Shown here: positions 35,749 to 45,136 of the stretch, piece after piece
Numbering within the stretch: the first letter of the stretch is position 1
Layout: the number at the start of each line of letters is the position of its first letter
From: Pseudomonas koreensis
GTDB lineage: Bacteria > Pseudomonadota > Gammaproteobacteria > Pseudomonadales > Pseudomonadaceae
Reading direction: 5' to 3'
Length of the DNA: 64,000 bases
NCBI RefSeq assembly: GCF_024169245.1
Contig: NZ_JALJWP010000001.1
Span: forward strand, 5,503,501 to 5,567,500
The notes under the pieces: generated by a model
Told to the model about the DNA's origin: nothing
The model's input: only the letters and a program-made list of their open reading frames with translations
Databases searched by the model: none
Program-made: the position numbers and the translations under genes

Positions 35749-36639
35749 TCAAGCAGCGCGCTCGTCTCCCGGGCTGCGCTCGAAGTAACGCTTGTACTCG
35801 CGGCTGAACTGCGACGTGCTCTGATACCCCACCCGATGCGCCACCTGCGCCACACCCAGCCCTTCCGCCACCAGCAGCGTCTGCGCCTTCAACAAGCGCA
35901 AACGCTTGAGATACTGCACCGGCGACAACAATGTGCTGCGTTTGAAATGCTCGTGGAAGGTCGACACGCTCATGTTCGCGCAACCGGCCAGGGTCTCGAC
36001 ATTCAGTGGCTCGGTGTAGTGCGCATGCAGATGGCTGATCGACGCCGCCACCCGGGCGAATTGCCCTTGTTGCTCGACCAACGCGCGCAACACATCCGCT
36101 TGCGGCCCGCGCAGCGCGACGAACAATAATTCGCGGACCCGCGCCGGGCCGAGAATCTGGCATTCCAGCGGATCGTGCAGGCAGCTGAGCAGCCGCTCGA
36201 CACAACCGCGCATGCCATCATCGAGCACCACCGAGGTCATCGACTCCGGCGTCTGCGCCGGAATATGCCGCCCCGGCGCCAACCCCATGGCTAGCACCAG
36301 CTCGCCGAGCAGCACGCGATCGATCGCCACCGACACACCAAGCAACGGCGCATCGGGCAAGGCGAAAGTTTCACATTCGAACGGCACCGGCAGCGCCTGG
36401 ATCAGGTAATGCCCGGCGCCGTATTCCATGGTGCGTGGGCCGAGAAACGCCAGTTTGCTGCCCTGAGCGATGATCATCAGGCTCGGCTCGTAGATATGCG
36501 GGCCACGGGCGACGTCGCAACTGGCGCGCAAGATCTGCACACCGGGCAGGCCGGTCTGGCTGTAGCCATCACGCAGCGCCAGCGGTTCGATCAGCGAAAC
36601 CAGGCGGGCATTGGCATCAAGATGACGGGTCAACTGCAT
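35749..36639 (-). CDS. AraC-family transcriptional regulator
   Basis: The 296-residue protein has an N-terminal AraC_N cupin-like domain (about 20-180, VARGPHIYEPSLMIIAQG). The C-terminal double helix-turn-helix has LAGCANMSVSTFHEHFKR and VAQVAHRVGYQSTSQFSREYKR. It is divergent from a zinc alcohol dehydrogenase gene, so activation of that gene by an alcohol- or aldehyde-type signal is likely. Confidence 0.9.
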   Translation of the reverse strand: MQLTRHLDANARLVSLIEPLALRDGYSQTGLPGVQILRASCDVARGPHIYEPSLMIIAQGSKLAFLGPRTMEYGAGHYLIQALPVPFECETFALPDAPLLGVSVAIDRVLLGELVLAMGLAPGRHIPAQTPESMTSVVLDDGMRGCVERLLSCLHDPLECQILGPARVRELLFVALRGPQADVLRALVEQQGQFARVAASISHLHAHYTEPLNVETLAGCANMSVSTFHEHFKRSTLLSPVQYLKRLRLLKAQTLLVAEGLGVAQVAHRVGYQSTSQFSREYKRYFERSPGDERAA

Positions 36640-36829
36640 CGAATAGGTCTTCGTAAAAATCTGAGAAAAAGGGATGAAAACATCATCGCAGATCCGCTGG
36701 CCAATGCGACCGCCGCAACCCGCATCCCGGAGGATTAGGCATGAGACCCGGAGAAATCGTCATGGCCGCACCCGCGTCTGGCGCCCAGAATTCACCGCCT
36801 CACTTGTCACTGTTTTTGCGAGGTCACTC

Positions 36830-37882
36830 ATGTACACCGCCATCGGCTATGCCGCCCAATCGGCCACTACTCCCCTCGCCCCGATGAAATTCGAACGCCG
36901 CAGCCCGCGCGCGGACGACGTGGCGATCGAAATTCTCTACTGCGGCGTCTGCCATTCCGACATCCATCAGGCACGCAATGAATGGGGCATCGCCGTTTAT
37001 CCGCTGATGCCCGGCCATGAGATCGTCGGAAAAGTCACCGCTGTCGGAACGAATGTCACCCGTCACAAGGTAGGCGATCTGGTTGGCGTCGGCTGCATGG
37101 TCGACTCCTGCCGCAGTTGCGAAGCGTGCCAGGCGAACCTCGAGCAATATTGCCTCGAAGGCCCGACCATGACCTACGCCACCCCGGACCGGGTCGATGG
37201 CAGCAACACCATGGGCGGTTATTCCGACAGCATCGTGGTCAGCGAACACTTTGTCGTGCGCATCCCGGAACGCCTGGCGCTGGCCAGCGCCGCACCGATT
37301 CTCTGCGCCGGCATCACCACCTACTCGCCGCTCAAGCACTACGGCGTGAAGGCCGGTGACAAGGTCGGGATTCTCGGCATGGGCGGCCTGGGCCACATGG
37401 GCATCAAGTTCGCCAAGGCCATGGGCGCAGAAGTGACATTGTTCACGCGCTCGGCGAGCAAGGCGGAAGAAGGTCGTCGTCAGGGCGCCGATCATGTGAT
37501 CGTCTCCACCGACGCCGAGCAGATGAAGGCCGCGGCCGGTTACTTCGACTTTTTGCTCGACACCATTCCGGTGCAGCACGACCTCAATCCGTACCTCGAC
37601 ACCCTGCGCTTCGATGGCGTGCACATTCTGGTGGGCCTGATCGAGCCGGTGAACCCGCCCGTCCACGCCGGCAAACTGGTGATGAGCCGTCGCGTACTGG
37701 CCGGCTCGCTGATCGGCGGTATCGCCGAAACCCAGGAAGTGCTGGATTTCTGCGCCGAGCACAACATCACCTGCGACATCGAAATGCTCGACATCCGCAA
37801 TATCAACGAAGCCTACGCGCGGATGATTGCCGGTGACGTGAAGTACCGTTTCGTCATCGACATGGCGACGCTGAAGGCTTAA
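36830..37882 (+). CDS. zinc-dependent NAD(P) alcohol dehydrogenase (YahK/CAD-type)
   Basis: The 350-residue enzyme shows the zinc MDR fold: catalytic zinc motif CGVCHSDIHQARNEW near residue 38, GHEIVGKV near 63, structural zinc cysteines in DSCRSCEACQANLEQYC near 95-110, and nucleotide motif GMGGLGHMGIKFAKAMG near 180. It should reduce aldehydes, probably with NADPH. GAGGT lies about eight bases before the ATG at 36830. It is divergent from an AraC regulator and convergent with the IclR gene 11 bases away. Confidence 0.9.
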   Translation: MYTAIGYAAQSATTPLAPMKFERRSPRADDVAIEILYCGVCHSDIHQARNEWGIAVYPLMPGHEIVGKVTAVGTNVTRHKVGDLVGVGCMVDSCRSCEACQANLEQYCLEGPTMTYATPDRVDGSNTMGGYSDSIVVSEHFVVRIPERLALASAAPILCAGITTYSPLKHYGVKAGDKVGILGMGGLGHMGIKFAKAMGAEVTLFTRSASKAEEGRRQGADHVIVSTDAEQMKAAAGYFDFLLDTIPVQHDLNPYLDTLRFDGVHILVGLIEPVNPPVHAGKLVMSRRVLAGSLIGGIAETQEVLDFCAEHNITCDIEMLDIRNINEAYARMIAGDVKYRFVIDMATLKA

Positions 37883-37893
37883 ACCTTCACGGC

Positions 37894-38697
37894 TTACACC
37901 TTCAAGCCAAGCTCCGCCGACAGCCGGGTTGTGACCCCTTTGAGCAGGGGGATCAACTCGGCCATTTTTTCCAGCGGCATGTACGGCACGGTGCTGGCGA
38001 TGCTGATCGCGGCAACAATGCCCTTGCTCGCATCGCGAATCGGCGCCGCCACGCAGCGGATCGACGGTTCGTTGTCTTCCAGATCGAAGGCGTAACCACC
38101 GGCGACGTATTCGCCCATGCGCTGTTCGAGCTGTTCCCACGATTGCTGGGGATGCTGCGGCCAGAACTGACTTTTGCCACCCGCTGGCAGGCTGATGTCG
38201 TACAGCCGCCGCCAGTCCTGCGGCGAGTCATCGAGCATCAATGCCTTGCCGATCCCGGTGCGCACCAGCGGCATGCGATGGCCGACCCGCGAACGCATTT
38301 CCGGGCCGTTGCGCCCCGGATTCTTCAGCAGATACAGCACTTCATCGCCTTCGCGAATGCCCAGATGCACGGTATCGCCGGTCAGCGCCGACAACTCATC
38401 CAGAAACGGTCCGGCCAAGGTCACTAGCGGCAACTCTTCGCGGGCCTGAAAGCCCAGTTCGATCAGTTTCGGCCCAAGCAGATAACCGATTTGCGGCGCC
38501 ACGCGCAGATAGCGCTCATCGACCAGGCAACTGGCCAGACGATGGGTGGTGCTGCGCGTGGTGCCGATCAGCCGGGCAATCTCCTTGAGATCACGCGCGC
38601 CGCTGGCCACCGCTTGGACTACACCGAGGCCGCGCAACAGCGTCTGGGTGCCGGTGGGCGCGGCGTCCTTGGTTTTTTCCGGGGCGTCTTCCTGCAT
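37894..38697 (-). CDS. IclR-family regulator of the dgo operon (likely)
   Basis: The 267-residue protein has an N-terminal winged helix (ARDLKEIARLIGTTRSTTHRL, about 30-75). The IclR effector domain follows, with DTVHLGIREGDEVLYL, RVGHRMPLVRTGIGKA and CVAAPIRDASKGIVAAISI. It closes the minus-strand group dgoK-dgoA-dgoD-MFS-IclR. The palindrome ATCCCATATTNTGGGAT before dgoK and before the SDR at 54233 is the best candidate for its operator. That is inference. Confidence 0.88.
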   Translation of the reverse strand: MQEDAPEKTKDAAPTGTQTLLRGLGVVQAVASGARDLKEIARLIGTTRSTTHRLASCLVDERYLRVAPQIGYLLGPKLIELGFQAREELPLVTLAGPFLDELSALTGDTVHLGIREGDEVLYLLKNPGRNGPEMRSRVGHRMPLVRTGIGKALMLDDSPQDWRRLYDISLPAGGKSQFWPQHPQQSWEQLEQRMGEYVAGGYAFDLEDNEPSIRCVAAPIRDASKGIVAAISIASTVPYMPLEKMAELIPLLKGVTTRLSAELGLKV

Positions 38698-38758
38698 ATC
38701 CAGCCTTTTACCGTTGAGCGAAGGAACGGGCGGCATTATGGTCGCCCGACGCTGAGCA

Positions 38759-40069
38759 CTACAACTCGATACGCTCGACCTTGCCCACCAGCAGCACGTA
38801 GGACAAGGCACCGACCAGCGCGAGCACGGCGATGTAAGTGATCGCCGGGGCGAACGAATCACCGCTGGCGAGGAAGCCGATCACGATCGGCGTAGCGATC
38901 GCCGAGAGGTTGCCGATGAAGTTGAACACGCCACCGGTCAGACCGAGCAAGCGCGCTGGTGCCAGCGTCGAGACCAGCGACCAGGTGATGGACGCCAGAC
39001 CGTTACCGAAAAATGCCAGGGCGAGGAAGGCGATCACCAGCGGCGTCGACTCGACGAAGTTGGCGCCGATGATCGAGGTCGAAATCAACAGACCGCCAAT
39101 GATCGGCAATTTGCGCGCAAAGCCCACGGTGTAGCCGCGCCGGATCAGGAAGTCGGAAAAGAATCCCGAACACAACACACCGACGAACGCGGCGAGAAAC
39201 GGCAGCGATGCAAGCAGGCCGGACTTGATGAAGTCCATGCCGCGATATTTCACCAGATAGGTCGGGAACCAGGTGAGGAAGAACCACAGCGTCGAGTTCA
39301 GGCAGAACTGGCCGAGGTAGATGCCCCACAACTTGCGCTTGCTGAGAACGATACCCAGATCGGTCCAACTGAATCTGGCCTTGACCTTGGCCGCGTCAGC
39401 CTGGATATCGACCAGCCCGCCACCCTCGCGGATCAGATCGATTTCCGCCTCATTGGCGCCTTTGAAATTGCGCGGCTCGCGATACACCGCGTACCAGATC
39501 ACGGCCCAGAGAATGCCCACCGCGCCGGTGGCGACGAACACCATGTGCCAGCCGAATTCGTGTTGCAGCCACGCCAGCACCGGGGTCAGGAAGGCCAGAC
39601 CGACGAACTGCCCGGAGGTGTAGAAACCGATCGCCGTGGCGCGCTCGCGCTCAGGGAACCAGGTGGTGACCACGCGGCTGTTGATCGGATAGGCCGGCGC
39701 TTCCAGCGCACCGACGGCCATGCGCAGCACGAACAGTGCGATGAAGCTGCTGACGAAACCGAGCATCACTGTGGCCACCGACCACAGCAGCAGCGCGACG
39801 CTGTAAAGGATCCGTGGCGGCACGCGATCGACCAGCCAGCCGCCGGGGATCTGCATGGCAGCGTAAGTCCAGCCGAAGGCGGAGAAGATCAGCCCGACGT
39901 GAACCGGATCGATGCCCAGCTCACTGGTCAGCGCCGGCGCGGCAATCGACAGGTTGCTGCGGTCGAGGTAGTTGATGACCACGGTGATGAACAGCAACAC
40001 CATGATGAAAAACCGCTTGCGGCTAGGCGTGACTAAAGACGCCTGCCCGGAGAGGGTATGCGTTTGCAT
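38759..40069 (-). CDS. MFS transporter, hexonate (galactonate) type
   Basis: The 436-residue protein has 12 membrane helices. The anion:cation symporter signature appears early (VVINYLDRSNLSIAAPALTSELGI), followed by RMAVGALEAPAYPINSRVV. It belongs with the DgoT/GudP/ExuT group that imports sugar acids. Its place after dgoD points to D-galactonate. A 107-bp palindromic element separates it from dgoD and may alter its expression. Confidence 0.88.
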   Translation of the reverse strand: MQTHTLSGQASLVTPSRKRFFIMVLLFITVVINYLDRSNLSIAAPALTSELGIDPVHVGLIFSAFGWTYAAMQIPGGWLVDRVPPRILYSVALLLWSVATVMLGFVSSFIALFVLRMAVGALEAPAYPINSRVVTTWFPERERATAIGFYTSGQFVGLAFLTPVLAWLQHEFGWHMVFVATGAVGILWAVIWYAVYREPRNFKGANEAEIDLIREGGGLVDIQADAAKVKARFSWTDLGIVLSKRKLWGIYLGQFCLNSTLWFFLTWFPTYLVKYRGMDFIKSGLLASLPFLAAFVGVLCSGFFSDFLIRRGYTVGFARKLPIIGGLLISTSIIGANFVESTPLVIAFLALAFFGNGLASITWSLVSTLAPARLLGLTGGVFNFIGNLSAIATPIVIGFLASGDSFAPAITYIAVLALVGALSYVLLVGKVERIEL

Positions 40070-40132
40070 GAGAGATGCCTCTTTTTATGTTTGTTGAGGT
40101 CATGACGCAGATCTCCTCTCCCTCGGAGAACT

Positions 40133-40239
40133 GATCGTTCCCACGCTCCGCGTGGGAATGCAGCCCGGGACGCTCCGCGTCCCAGCAGCGGACGCAGAGC
40201 GTCCATTGAGGCATTCCCACGCAGAGCGTGGGAACGATC
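40133..40239. repeat. ~107-bp compound palindromic element (second copy)
   Basis: Outer arms GATCGTTCCCACGCTCCGCG and CGCAGAGCGTGGGAACGATC enclose GGACGCTCCGCGTCC and GGACGCAGAGCGTCC. It aligns with the reverse complement of the element at 20101-20208. It lies between dgoD and the MFS gene. Confidence 0.88.
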
Positions 40240-40260
40240 TGATGCTAGCGAGTCAGAGAC

Positions 40261-41409
40261 TCACCACTCGGCAAAGCTGCCATCGGCATGGCGCCAGATC
40301 GGGTTGCGCCAGCGGTGGCCGACGGCGGCGCGTTCGATTACGTATTCCTCGTTGATCTCGATACCCAGTCCCGGGCCGTTCGGGATCTTGACGAAGCCCT
40401 GGTCGTAGTCGAATACCCGTGGATCCTTCACATAGTCGAGCAAGTCGTTGCTCTCGTTGTAATGGATGCCGAGGCTCTGCTCCTGGATAAACGCGTTGTA
40501 ACAAGCCGCGTCGAGTTGCAAACACGCCGCCAGCGCAATCGGCCCCAGCGGGCAATGCAGCGCCAGCGCGACGTCGTAGGCTTCGGCCATGTTGGCGATC
40601 TTGCGGGTTTCGGTGATGCCGCCGGCGTGGGACGCGTCGGGCTGGATAATGTCGACGTAGCCTTCGCTCAACACCCGTTTAAAGTCCCAGCGCGAAAACA
40701 GACGCTCGCCCAAGGCAATCGGTGTGCTGGTCAGCGGCGCCAGTTCTTTTAGCGCTTCGTAATTTTCGCTGAGCACCGGTTCTTCGATGAACATCAGCTT
40801 GTACGGGTCGAGTTCCTTCATCAGCACCTTGGCCATCGGCTTGTGCACGCGGCCATGGAAGTCGACGCCGATGCCGACGTTCGGCCCGACCGCATCACGT
40901 ACGGCGGCGACGTTGGCCAGGGCGAGGTCGACTTTCTCGAAGGTATCGAGGAACTGCAGTTCTTCGGTGCCGTTCATTTTCACCGCAGTGAAACCACGGC
41001 TCACTGCTTCTTTCGCCGCACGCGCGGTGTCGGCCGGACGGTCGCCGCCGATCCACGAATACACACGGATCTTGTCGCGCACCTGGCCACCGAGCAGGTC
41101 GCTGACCGAGACGCCGAGGGCTTTGCCCTTGATGTCCCACAGGGCCTGGTCGATACCGGCCAGCGCACTCATGTGGATCGCGCCGCCACGGTAGAAGCCG
41201 CCGCGATAGAGCACGGTCCAGATGTCTTCGATATTGCGTGGGTCTTTGCCGATCAGGTAGTCGGACAATTCTTCCACCGCAGCGGCGACCGTGTGTGCGC
41301 GCCCTTCGACCACGGGCTCGCCCCAGCCGGTCACGCCCTCGTCGGTTTCGACCTTGAGGAAGCACCAGCGCGGCGGAACGATGAAGGTCGTGAGTTTGGT
41401 GATTTTCAT
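40261..41409 (-). CDS. dgoD: D-galactonate dehydratase
   Basis: The 382-residue enolase-superfamily enzyme converts D-galactonate to 2-keto-3-deoxygalactonate. It starts [20 protein letters not shown]. It shows [22 protein letters not shown], the metal-ligand strands [21 protein letters not shown] and [11 protein letters not shown], and the catalytic His region [13 protein letters not shown]. Length and motifs fit DgoD. It follows dgoA by about 60 bases. Confidence 0.94.
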   Translation of the reverse strand: MKITKLTTFIVPPRWCFLKVETDEGVTGWGEPVVEGRAHTVAAAVEELSDYLIGKDPRNIEDIWTVLYRGGFYRGGAIHMSALAGIDQALWDIKGKALGVSVSDLLGGQVRDKIRVYSWIGGDRPADTARAAKEAVSRGFTAVKMNGTEELQFLDTFEKVDLALANVAAVRDAVGPNVGIGVDFHGRVHKPMAKVLMKELDPYKLMFIEEPVLSENYEALKELAPLTSTPIALGERLFSRWDFKRVLSEGYVDIIQPDASHAGGITETRKIANMAEAYDVALALHCPLGPIALAACLQLDAACYNAFIQEQSLGIHYNESNDLLDYVKDPRVFDYDQGFVKIPNGPGLGIEINEEYVIERAAVGHRWRNPIWRHADGSFAEW

Positions 41410-41472
41410 CTCTGCTCTCTTTTTGTAAATGCAGCTCTTGTTCGGATGCAGCGCACACAGCGCCGAAAAGTC

Positions 41473-42093
41473 TTAACGCAGGGCTTTCCATGCGGCCACA
41501 TAGGCCTTGGCATTCTCGGCCACCTGTTCCGGCGTCATGCCAGGTTTGAACAGGCCGGAACCGAGGCCGAAGCCTTTCACGCCGGCGTCGATAAAGGCCT
41601 GCATGTTGTCCGGGGTAATGCCGCCGACCGGCGCCAGCACCGTGCCAGCCGGCAACACCGCGAGCCAGGCTTTGACGACTGCCGGCCCCATCTGCTCGGC
41701 CGGGAACAGTTTGAGAATGTCCGCACCCTCGGCCAGGGCGGCGAAGGCTTCGGTCGGCGTGGCCACGCCCGGCGACAGGTACAGCCCCGCCACTTTCGCC
41801 GCGCGCAACACCTTGGCATCGCTGTGCGGCATGACGATCACTTGCCCGCCAGCAGCTTTGACCTGCTCGACCTGCTCGGGGGTGAGCACGGTGCCGGCAC
41901 CGATCAGGCAATCGGCGGGCAGCGCATCACGCAGGATGCGGATACTTTCGTACGGCGATGGGGAGTTGAGCGGTACTTCGATGACGCGAAATCCGGCGGA
42001 ATAAAGGACTTCTCCGACAGCCGCCGCTTCCTGCGGTTGCAGGCCACGCAGAATCGCGATCAGACCGTTTTGTGCCAGTGCTTGCTTGAGCAT
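41473..42093 (-). CDS. dgoA: 2-dehydro-3-deoxy-6-phosphogalactonate aldolase
   Basis: The 206-residue class I aldolase splits KDPGal into pyruvate and glyceraldehyde 3-phosphate. It has LIAILRGLQPQEA at the N-terminus, GAGTVLTPEQVEQV near residue 70 and the Schiff-base lysine in ILKLFPAEQMGP near 130. It follows dgoK by about 20 bases, which places it in the galactonate pathway rather than Entner-Doudoroff. Confidence 0.93.
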   Translation of the reverse strand: MLKQALAQNGLIAILRGLQPQEAAAVGEVLYSAGFRVIEVPLNSPSPYESIRILRDALPADCLIGAGTVLTPEQVEQVKAAGGQVIVMPHSDAKVLRAAKVAGLYLSPGVATPTEAFAALAEGADILKLFPAEQMGPAVVKAWLAVLPAGTVLAPVGGITPDNMQAFIDAGVKGFGLGSGLFKPGMTPEQVAENAKAYVAAWKALR

Positions 42094-42112
42094 GTCAGGC
42101 CTCCAGTCAGGG

Positions 42113-43102
42113 TTAACGGGATGAGGAATCGATCAGTCCGGCGGCGCGCGCCAGTTGCCACAGGCCACGCTCGGTCGCCTGCTCGGCTAGCGTCACCTGA
42201 GCAAAGCCGCAGGCGTCGAGGGCGCGTTGGTAGCGCGTGCACAATTGCGCATTACCGATGAGCACGATCGCTGGAAGGTTCGCTTGATTGCGCCGGCGCC
42301 GCTGCACATTGGCAAGCGCGGCCAGCTCATGGCCGATCATCAGGCCGGAGAGATAATCCGCTTGAGCGCTCGGGCGCAGTTCACCAGTGAGGCCGAGGGT
42401 GCGGGCGCTGAACAGGGTCGACAGCACACCCAGCTCAGCATCCGCCGACAGCGCGATTTGCACGCCGCGATCGAACGCCTGCGCATCGAAGGTCGCGCTC
42501 GGCTGTTGGGTACGGCCAAGAATGCTGTGTTCGCTGAGTACGGCGAAGACTTCGCCAGTCATGAAGGTGTCGAAATGCGTGATGCGGCCATTGACCACTT
42601 CTACCCATTTCGAGTGGCTGCCCGGCAGGCCGATCAGCAGATTGTTACCCGCCTCGGCCGGCAGACTTTGCAGCACGCCGAGGACCTGGGTTTCTTCGCC
42701 ACGCATCACATTCGGCAGGCGCGAACGCTGGATCACGCCCGGGACGATATGCACTGGCGTGCCGCGAAGACTGATAACGGTCTGTAGGGAATTTCCGAGA
42801 TGGGCGACGTCCGCCGGCGTCTCGCAGTAAGCCGCTTCGCGCCAGCCCTGGGCACTCCCGACCATACCGCAAGCGATCACCGGCAAATCCGGCTGAGCGT
42901 CGAGCCAGTCACCGCAGGCCTCGTCGAAGGCCAGTTCAAAACCATCGGCGCATTCATGACCGTGGATGATTCGCGGGGTCTTGGGCAACTGCATGATCCC
43001 GGACGACAGTGCACGCTGCTCCAGCACCACACCGTCCGCCGCGAGTTTGTAAGCACGTAATGAGGTTGTCCCCCAATCGAGCGCGATCAATTGCGCCTGC
43101 AT
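42113..43102 (-). CDS. dgoK: 2-dehydro-3-deoxygalactonokinase
   Basis: The 329-residue kinase phosphorylates KDGal. It begins MQAQLIALDWGTTSLRAYKL (phosphate-binding loop) and has the DgoK motif LIGLPGSHSKWVEV near residue 160. It heads the dgo operon. AGGTGAAG precedes the ATG, and the promoter at 43141-43200 carries a palindromic operator that is repeated before the SDR cluster at 55262-55321. Confidence 0.93.
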   Translation of the reverse strand: MQAQLIALDWGTTSLRAYKLAADGVVLEQRALSSGIMQLPKTPRIIHGHECADGFELAFDEACGDWLDAQPDLPVIACGMVGSAQGWREAAYCETPADVAHLGNSLQTVISLRGTPVHIVPGVIQRSRLPNVMRGEETQVLGVLQSLPAEAGNNLLIGLPGSHSKWVEVVNGRITHFDTFMTGEVFAVLSEHSILGRTQQPSATFDAQAFDRGVQIALSADAELGVLSTLFSARTLGLTGELRPSAQADYLSGLMIGHELAALANVQRRRRNQANLPAIVLIGNAQLCTRYQRALDACGFAQVTLAEQATERGLWQLARAAGLIDSSSR

Positions 43103-43140
43103 CGCTTCACCTGTTTTGTTTTTGGCAGTGAGTGCGACGG

Positions 43141-43200
43141 ACTATAAACCCGGGCGAGCTAAAATCTCAATATATAAATATCAATCCCATATTCTGGGAT
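43141..43200 (-). promoter_or_regulatory. dgoK promoter with ATCCCA palindrome
   Basis: Minus strand: operator ATCCCAGAATATGGGAT (43184-43200), 13 bases, -35 TTGAGA (43165-43170), 18-base spacer, -10 TATAGT (43141-43146). The layout is identical to the promoter at 55262-55321. The operator lies upstream of -35, a position fitting an IclR-type activator, though repression is not excluded. Confidence 0.8.
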
Positions 43201-43211
43201 ACTGGCAAAAA

Positions 43212-43274
43212 AAGATCGCAGCCTTCGGCAGCTCCTACAGAGGTAAACAGGAGCTGCCGACGGCTGCGATCTTT
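43212..43274. repeat. REPIN, GCAGC-type, short loop
   Basis: AGATCGCAGCCTTCGGCAGCT and its inverted copy around AGAGGTAAACAG. It separates the GNAT stop from the dgoK promoter. Confidence 0.9.
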
Positions 43275-43280
43275 CAGGCG

Positions 43281-43763
43281 TCAGTTACCTGCAGCGAACT
43301 CGCGCAAGACCTTGCCATCCATGCGATACCGCACCCATTCCTCCTGCGGTTGCGCGCCGAGGGATTTGTAGAATTCGATAGCCGGGGTGTTCCACTCCAG
43401 CACACTCCATTCGAAGCGGCCGCAGTCGTTGGCGCAGGCGATTTTCGCCAAGTGGCGCAGCAGGGTCTTGCCGGCGCCGCCGCCGCGTTGTTCGGGGGTG
43501 ATGTAGAGGTCTTCGAGGTACAGGCAATTGCTGCCCAGCCAGGTTGAGTAACTGAAGAAGAACACCGCGAAGCCGATGGGCAAGCCGTCGCGCAGACAGA
43601 TCAGGCCATGGGCGGTAGCGCCTTCACCGAACAGGCTGCGTTCGATGTCGGCGACGCTGGCGATGACTTCGTGACGGGCCTTCTCGAAATCTGCCAGTTC
43701 GGTGATAAAGGCGAGGATTTGCGGCGCATCGCTGGGAGTCGCCGGGCGGATTTCGATCGTCAT
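43281..43763 (-). CDS. GNAT-family N-acetyltransferase
   Basis: The 160-residue protein has the GNAT fold with the acetyl-CoA motif A in LYITPEQRGGGAGKTLLRHL near residue 95, preceded by FFFSYSTWLGSNCLYLEDL. The motif set resembles diamine (polyamine) acetyltransferases, but the substrate is not proven. It is a single gene upstream of a REPIN. Confidence 0.9.
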   Translation of the reverse strand: MTIEIRPATPSDAPQILAFITELADFEKARHEVIASVADIERSLFGEGATAHGLICLRDGLPIGFAVFFFSYSTWLGSNCLYLEDLYITPEQRGGGAGKTLLRHLAKIACANDCGRFEWSVLEWNTPAIEFYKSLGAQPQEEWVRYRMDGKVLREFAAGN

Positions 43764-43869
43764 GGACGGGCCTTGTCTGCAAATTAAAGCGCCATACTAA
43801 GGCGCGCAGCGGCGCTCGTCACATGGCAAAACATCCTGACCTGCCCAATTTGGTGAACACTGCTGCCCC

Positions 43870-43959
43870 TGTGGGAGCGAGCCTGCTCGCGAAAGCGTCC
43901 TTCCAGCCAGCCTCGAGTCAACTGACATAATGTCTTCGCGAGCAGGCTCGCTCCCACAG
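43870..43959. repeat. REPIN, GAGCGAGC-type, long loop
   Basis: GTGGGAGCGAGCCTGCTCGC and its inverted copy about 45 bases apart, in the divergent gap between the GNAT and HD genes. Confidence 0.9.
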
Positions 43960-43988
43960 TTGATACCGCACATTCTGAAAGGATGCTT

Positions 43989-44642
43989 ATGACCGTTAAC
44001 TGTTTTGCGCCGATGGAAACACTGGCATCAGCGCTGATTCGGCACGCACTGGAACCCTCGAACGACGGCGCCCACGACCTCGCTCACCTGCAACGGGTCT
44101 GGCACAACGCAAGCACCGTGCATGAAACCGAAGGCGGCGATCTCGAAGTGTTACTCGCCGCCGTGCTGCTGCACGATTGCGTAGCGGTCGAGAAAAACTC
44201 GCCACTGCGCTCCCAGGCTTCACGTCTGGCAGCGGACAAAGCTTCATCCGTGCTGAAGGAAATGAATTGGCCCGACGAGAAAATCAGCAACGTTGCCCAC
44301 GCCATCGAAGCCCACAGTTTTTCCGCCAAGATCACCCCGTTGACCGTTGAAGCGAAAATCGTCCAGGACGCCGATCGCCTCGACTCGCTGGGCATGCTCG
44401 GCGTTGCCCGAACATTCTACGTTGCCGGGCGCATGGGCTCGGCGCTGTACGATCCGCAGGATCCCGAAGCGCGTGAACGCGAGTACGACGACACGCGTTT
44501 TTGCCTCGATCATTTCCAGACCAAACTGCTGCATCTGGCCGACGGCTTTCAGACTGCGACCGGCCAGCGTCTGGCACAGATTCGTCATCAGCGACTGAAG
44601 GCTTTCATGGAGCAGTTCAAGGAAGAGATCGGCATCGTCTGA
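43989..44642 (+). CDS. HD-domain phosphohydrolase
   Basis: The 217-residue protein has the HD metal motif set: the first His in AHDLAHLQRVWHNA, the HD pair in AAVLLHDC near residue 60, and a later Asp in QDADRLDSLGMLG. Relatives hydrolyse nucleotides or nucleotide derivatives. AAAGG lies six bases before the ATG at 43989, so I prefer it to the ATG two codons upstream. Confidence 0.85.
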   Translation: MTVNCFAPMETLASALIRHALEPSNDGAHDLAHLQRVWHNASTVHETEGGDLEVLLAAVLLHDCVAVEKNSPLRSQASRLAADKASSVLKEMNWPDEKISNVAHAIEAHSFSAKITPLTVEAKIVQDADRLDSLGMLGVARTFYVAGRMGSALYDPQDPEAREREYDDTRFCLDHFQTKLLHLADGFQTATGQRLAQIRHQRLKAFMEQFKEEIGIV

Positions 44643-44750
44643 ACGGCGCACACGCAACATCAGTGAAGACCGTTCGTCGATCATCAGGCACCAATCCGAC
44701 ACAAGGGCTGACCAACCAAGTGTATGGATTCCAATCACTGGAGAAGCCCT

Positions 44751-45092
44751 ATGATCTCGTCAAGGTTGACCGCTTTAGTCTTCAGCGCCCTGCTCTGCCC
44801 CGCGGTGTTCGCCGCCTCCACGGCAGCAGGCACTGGCCCTACCGATCCGACCCCGCCACGTGCGCCCGCCATCAACAGTGCCCCCGGTGTGAACACCGAT
44901 GGCTCCGGCGTGCCGCTGATCAATCAGCCGCCAGCCACCGGCACCGACCCGCGCACTCAGGGCAGCGATCCTGGACGTCAGGGCGGCATGAACACGCCTG
45001 ATTCTCCTGCCACTCCGCCTGACAATGCCGGCCCCGGTGTCGGCTCGAAAACCACCACCGGTGGCTCCGGTTCCGAAGGTGCCGGTCAGTAG
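44751..45092 (+). CDS. secreted Gly/Pro-rich hypothetical protein
   Basis: The 113-residue product has a signal peptide (MISSRLTALVFSALLCPAVF). An unstructured mature part is rich in Gly, Pro, Thr and Asp (TGPTDPTPPRAPAINSAPG, GGSGSEGAGQ) and has no Cys after the signal. Its function is unknown. GGAG lies seven bases before the ATG at 44751. It starts a run of three small plus-strand genes. Confidence 0.7.
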   Translation: MISSRLTALVFSALLCPAVFAASTAAGTGPTDPTPPRAPAINSAPGVNTDGSGVPLINQPPATGTDPRTQGSDPGRQGGMNTPDSPATPPDNAGPGVGSKTTTGGSGSEGAGQ

Positions 45093-45136
45093 TTCGCCGA
45101 CGCGAGCGCCCTATTCACTCCCATGAAGAGGTAACC

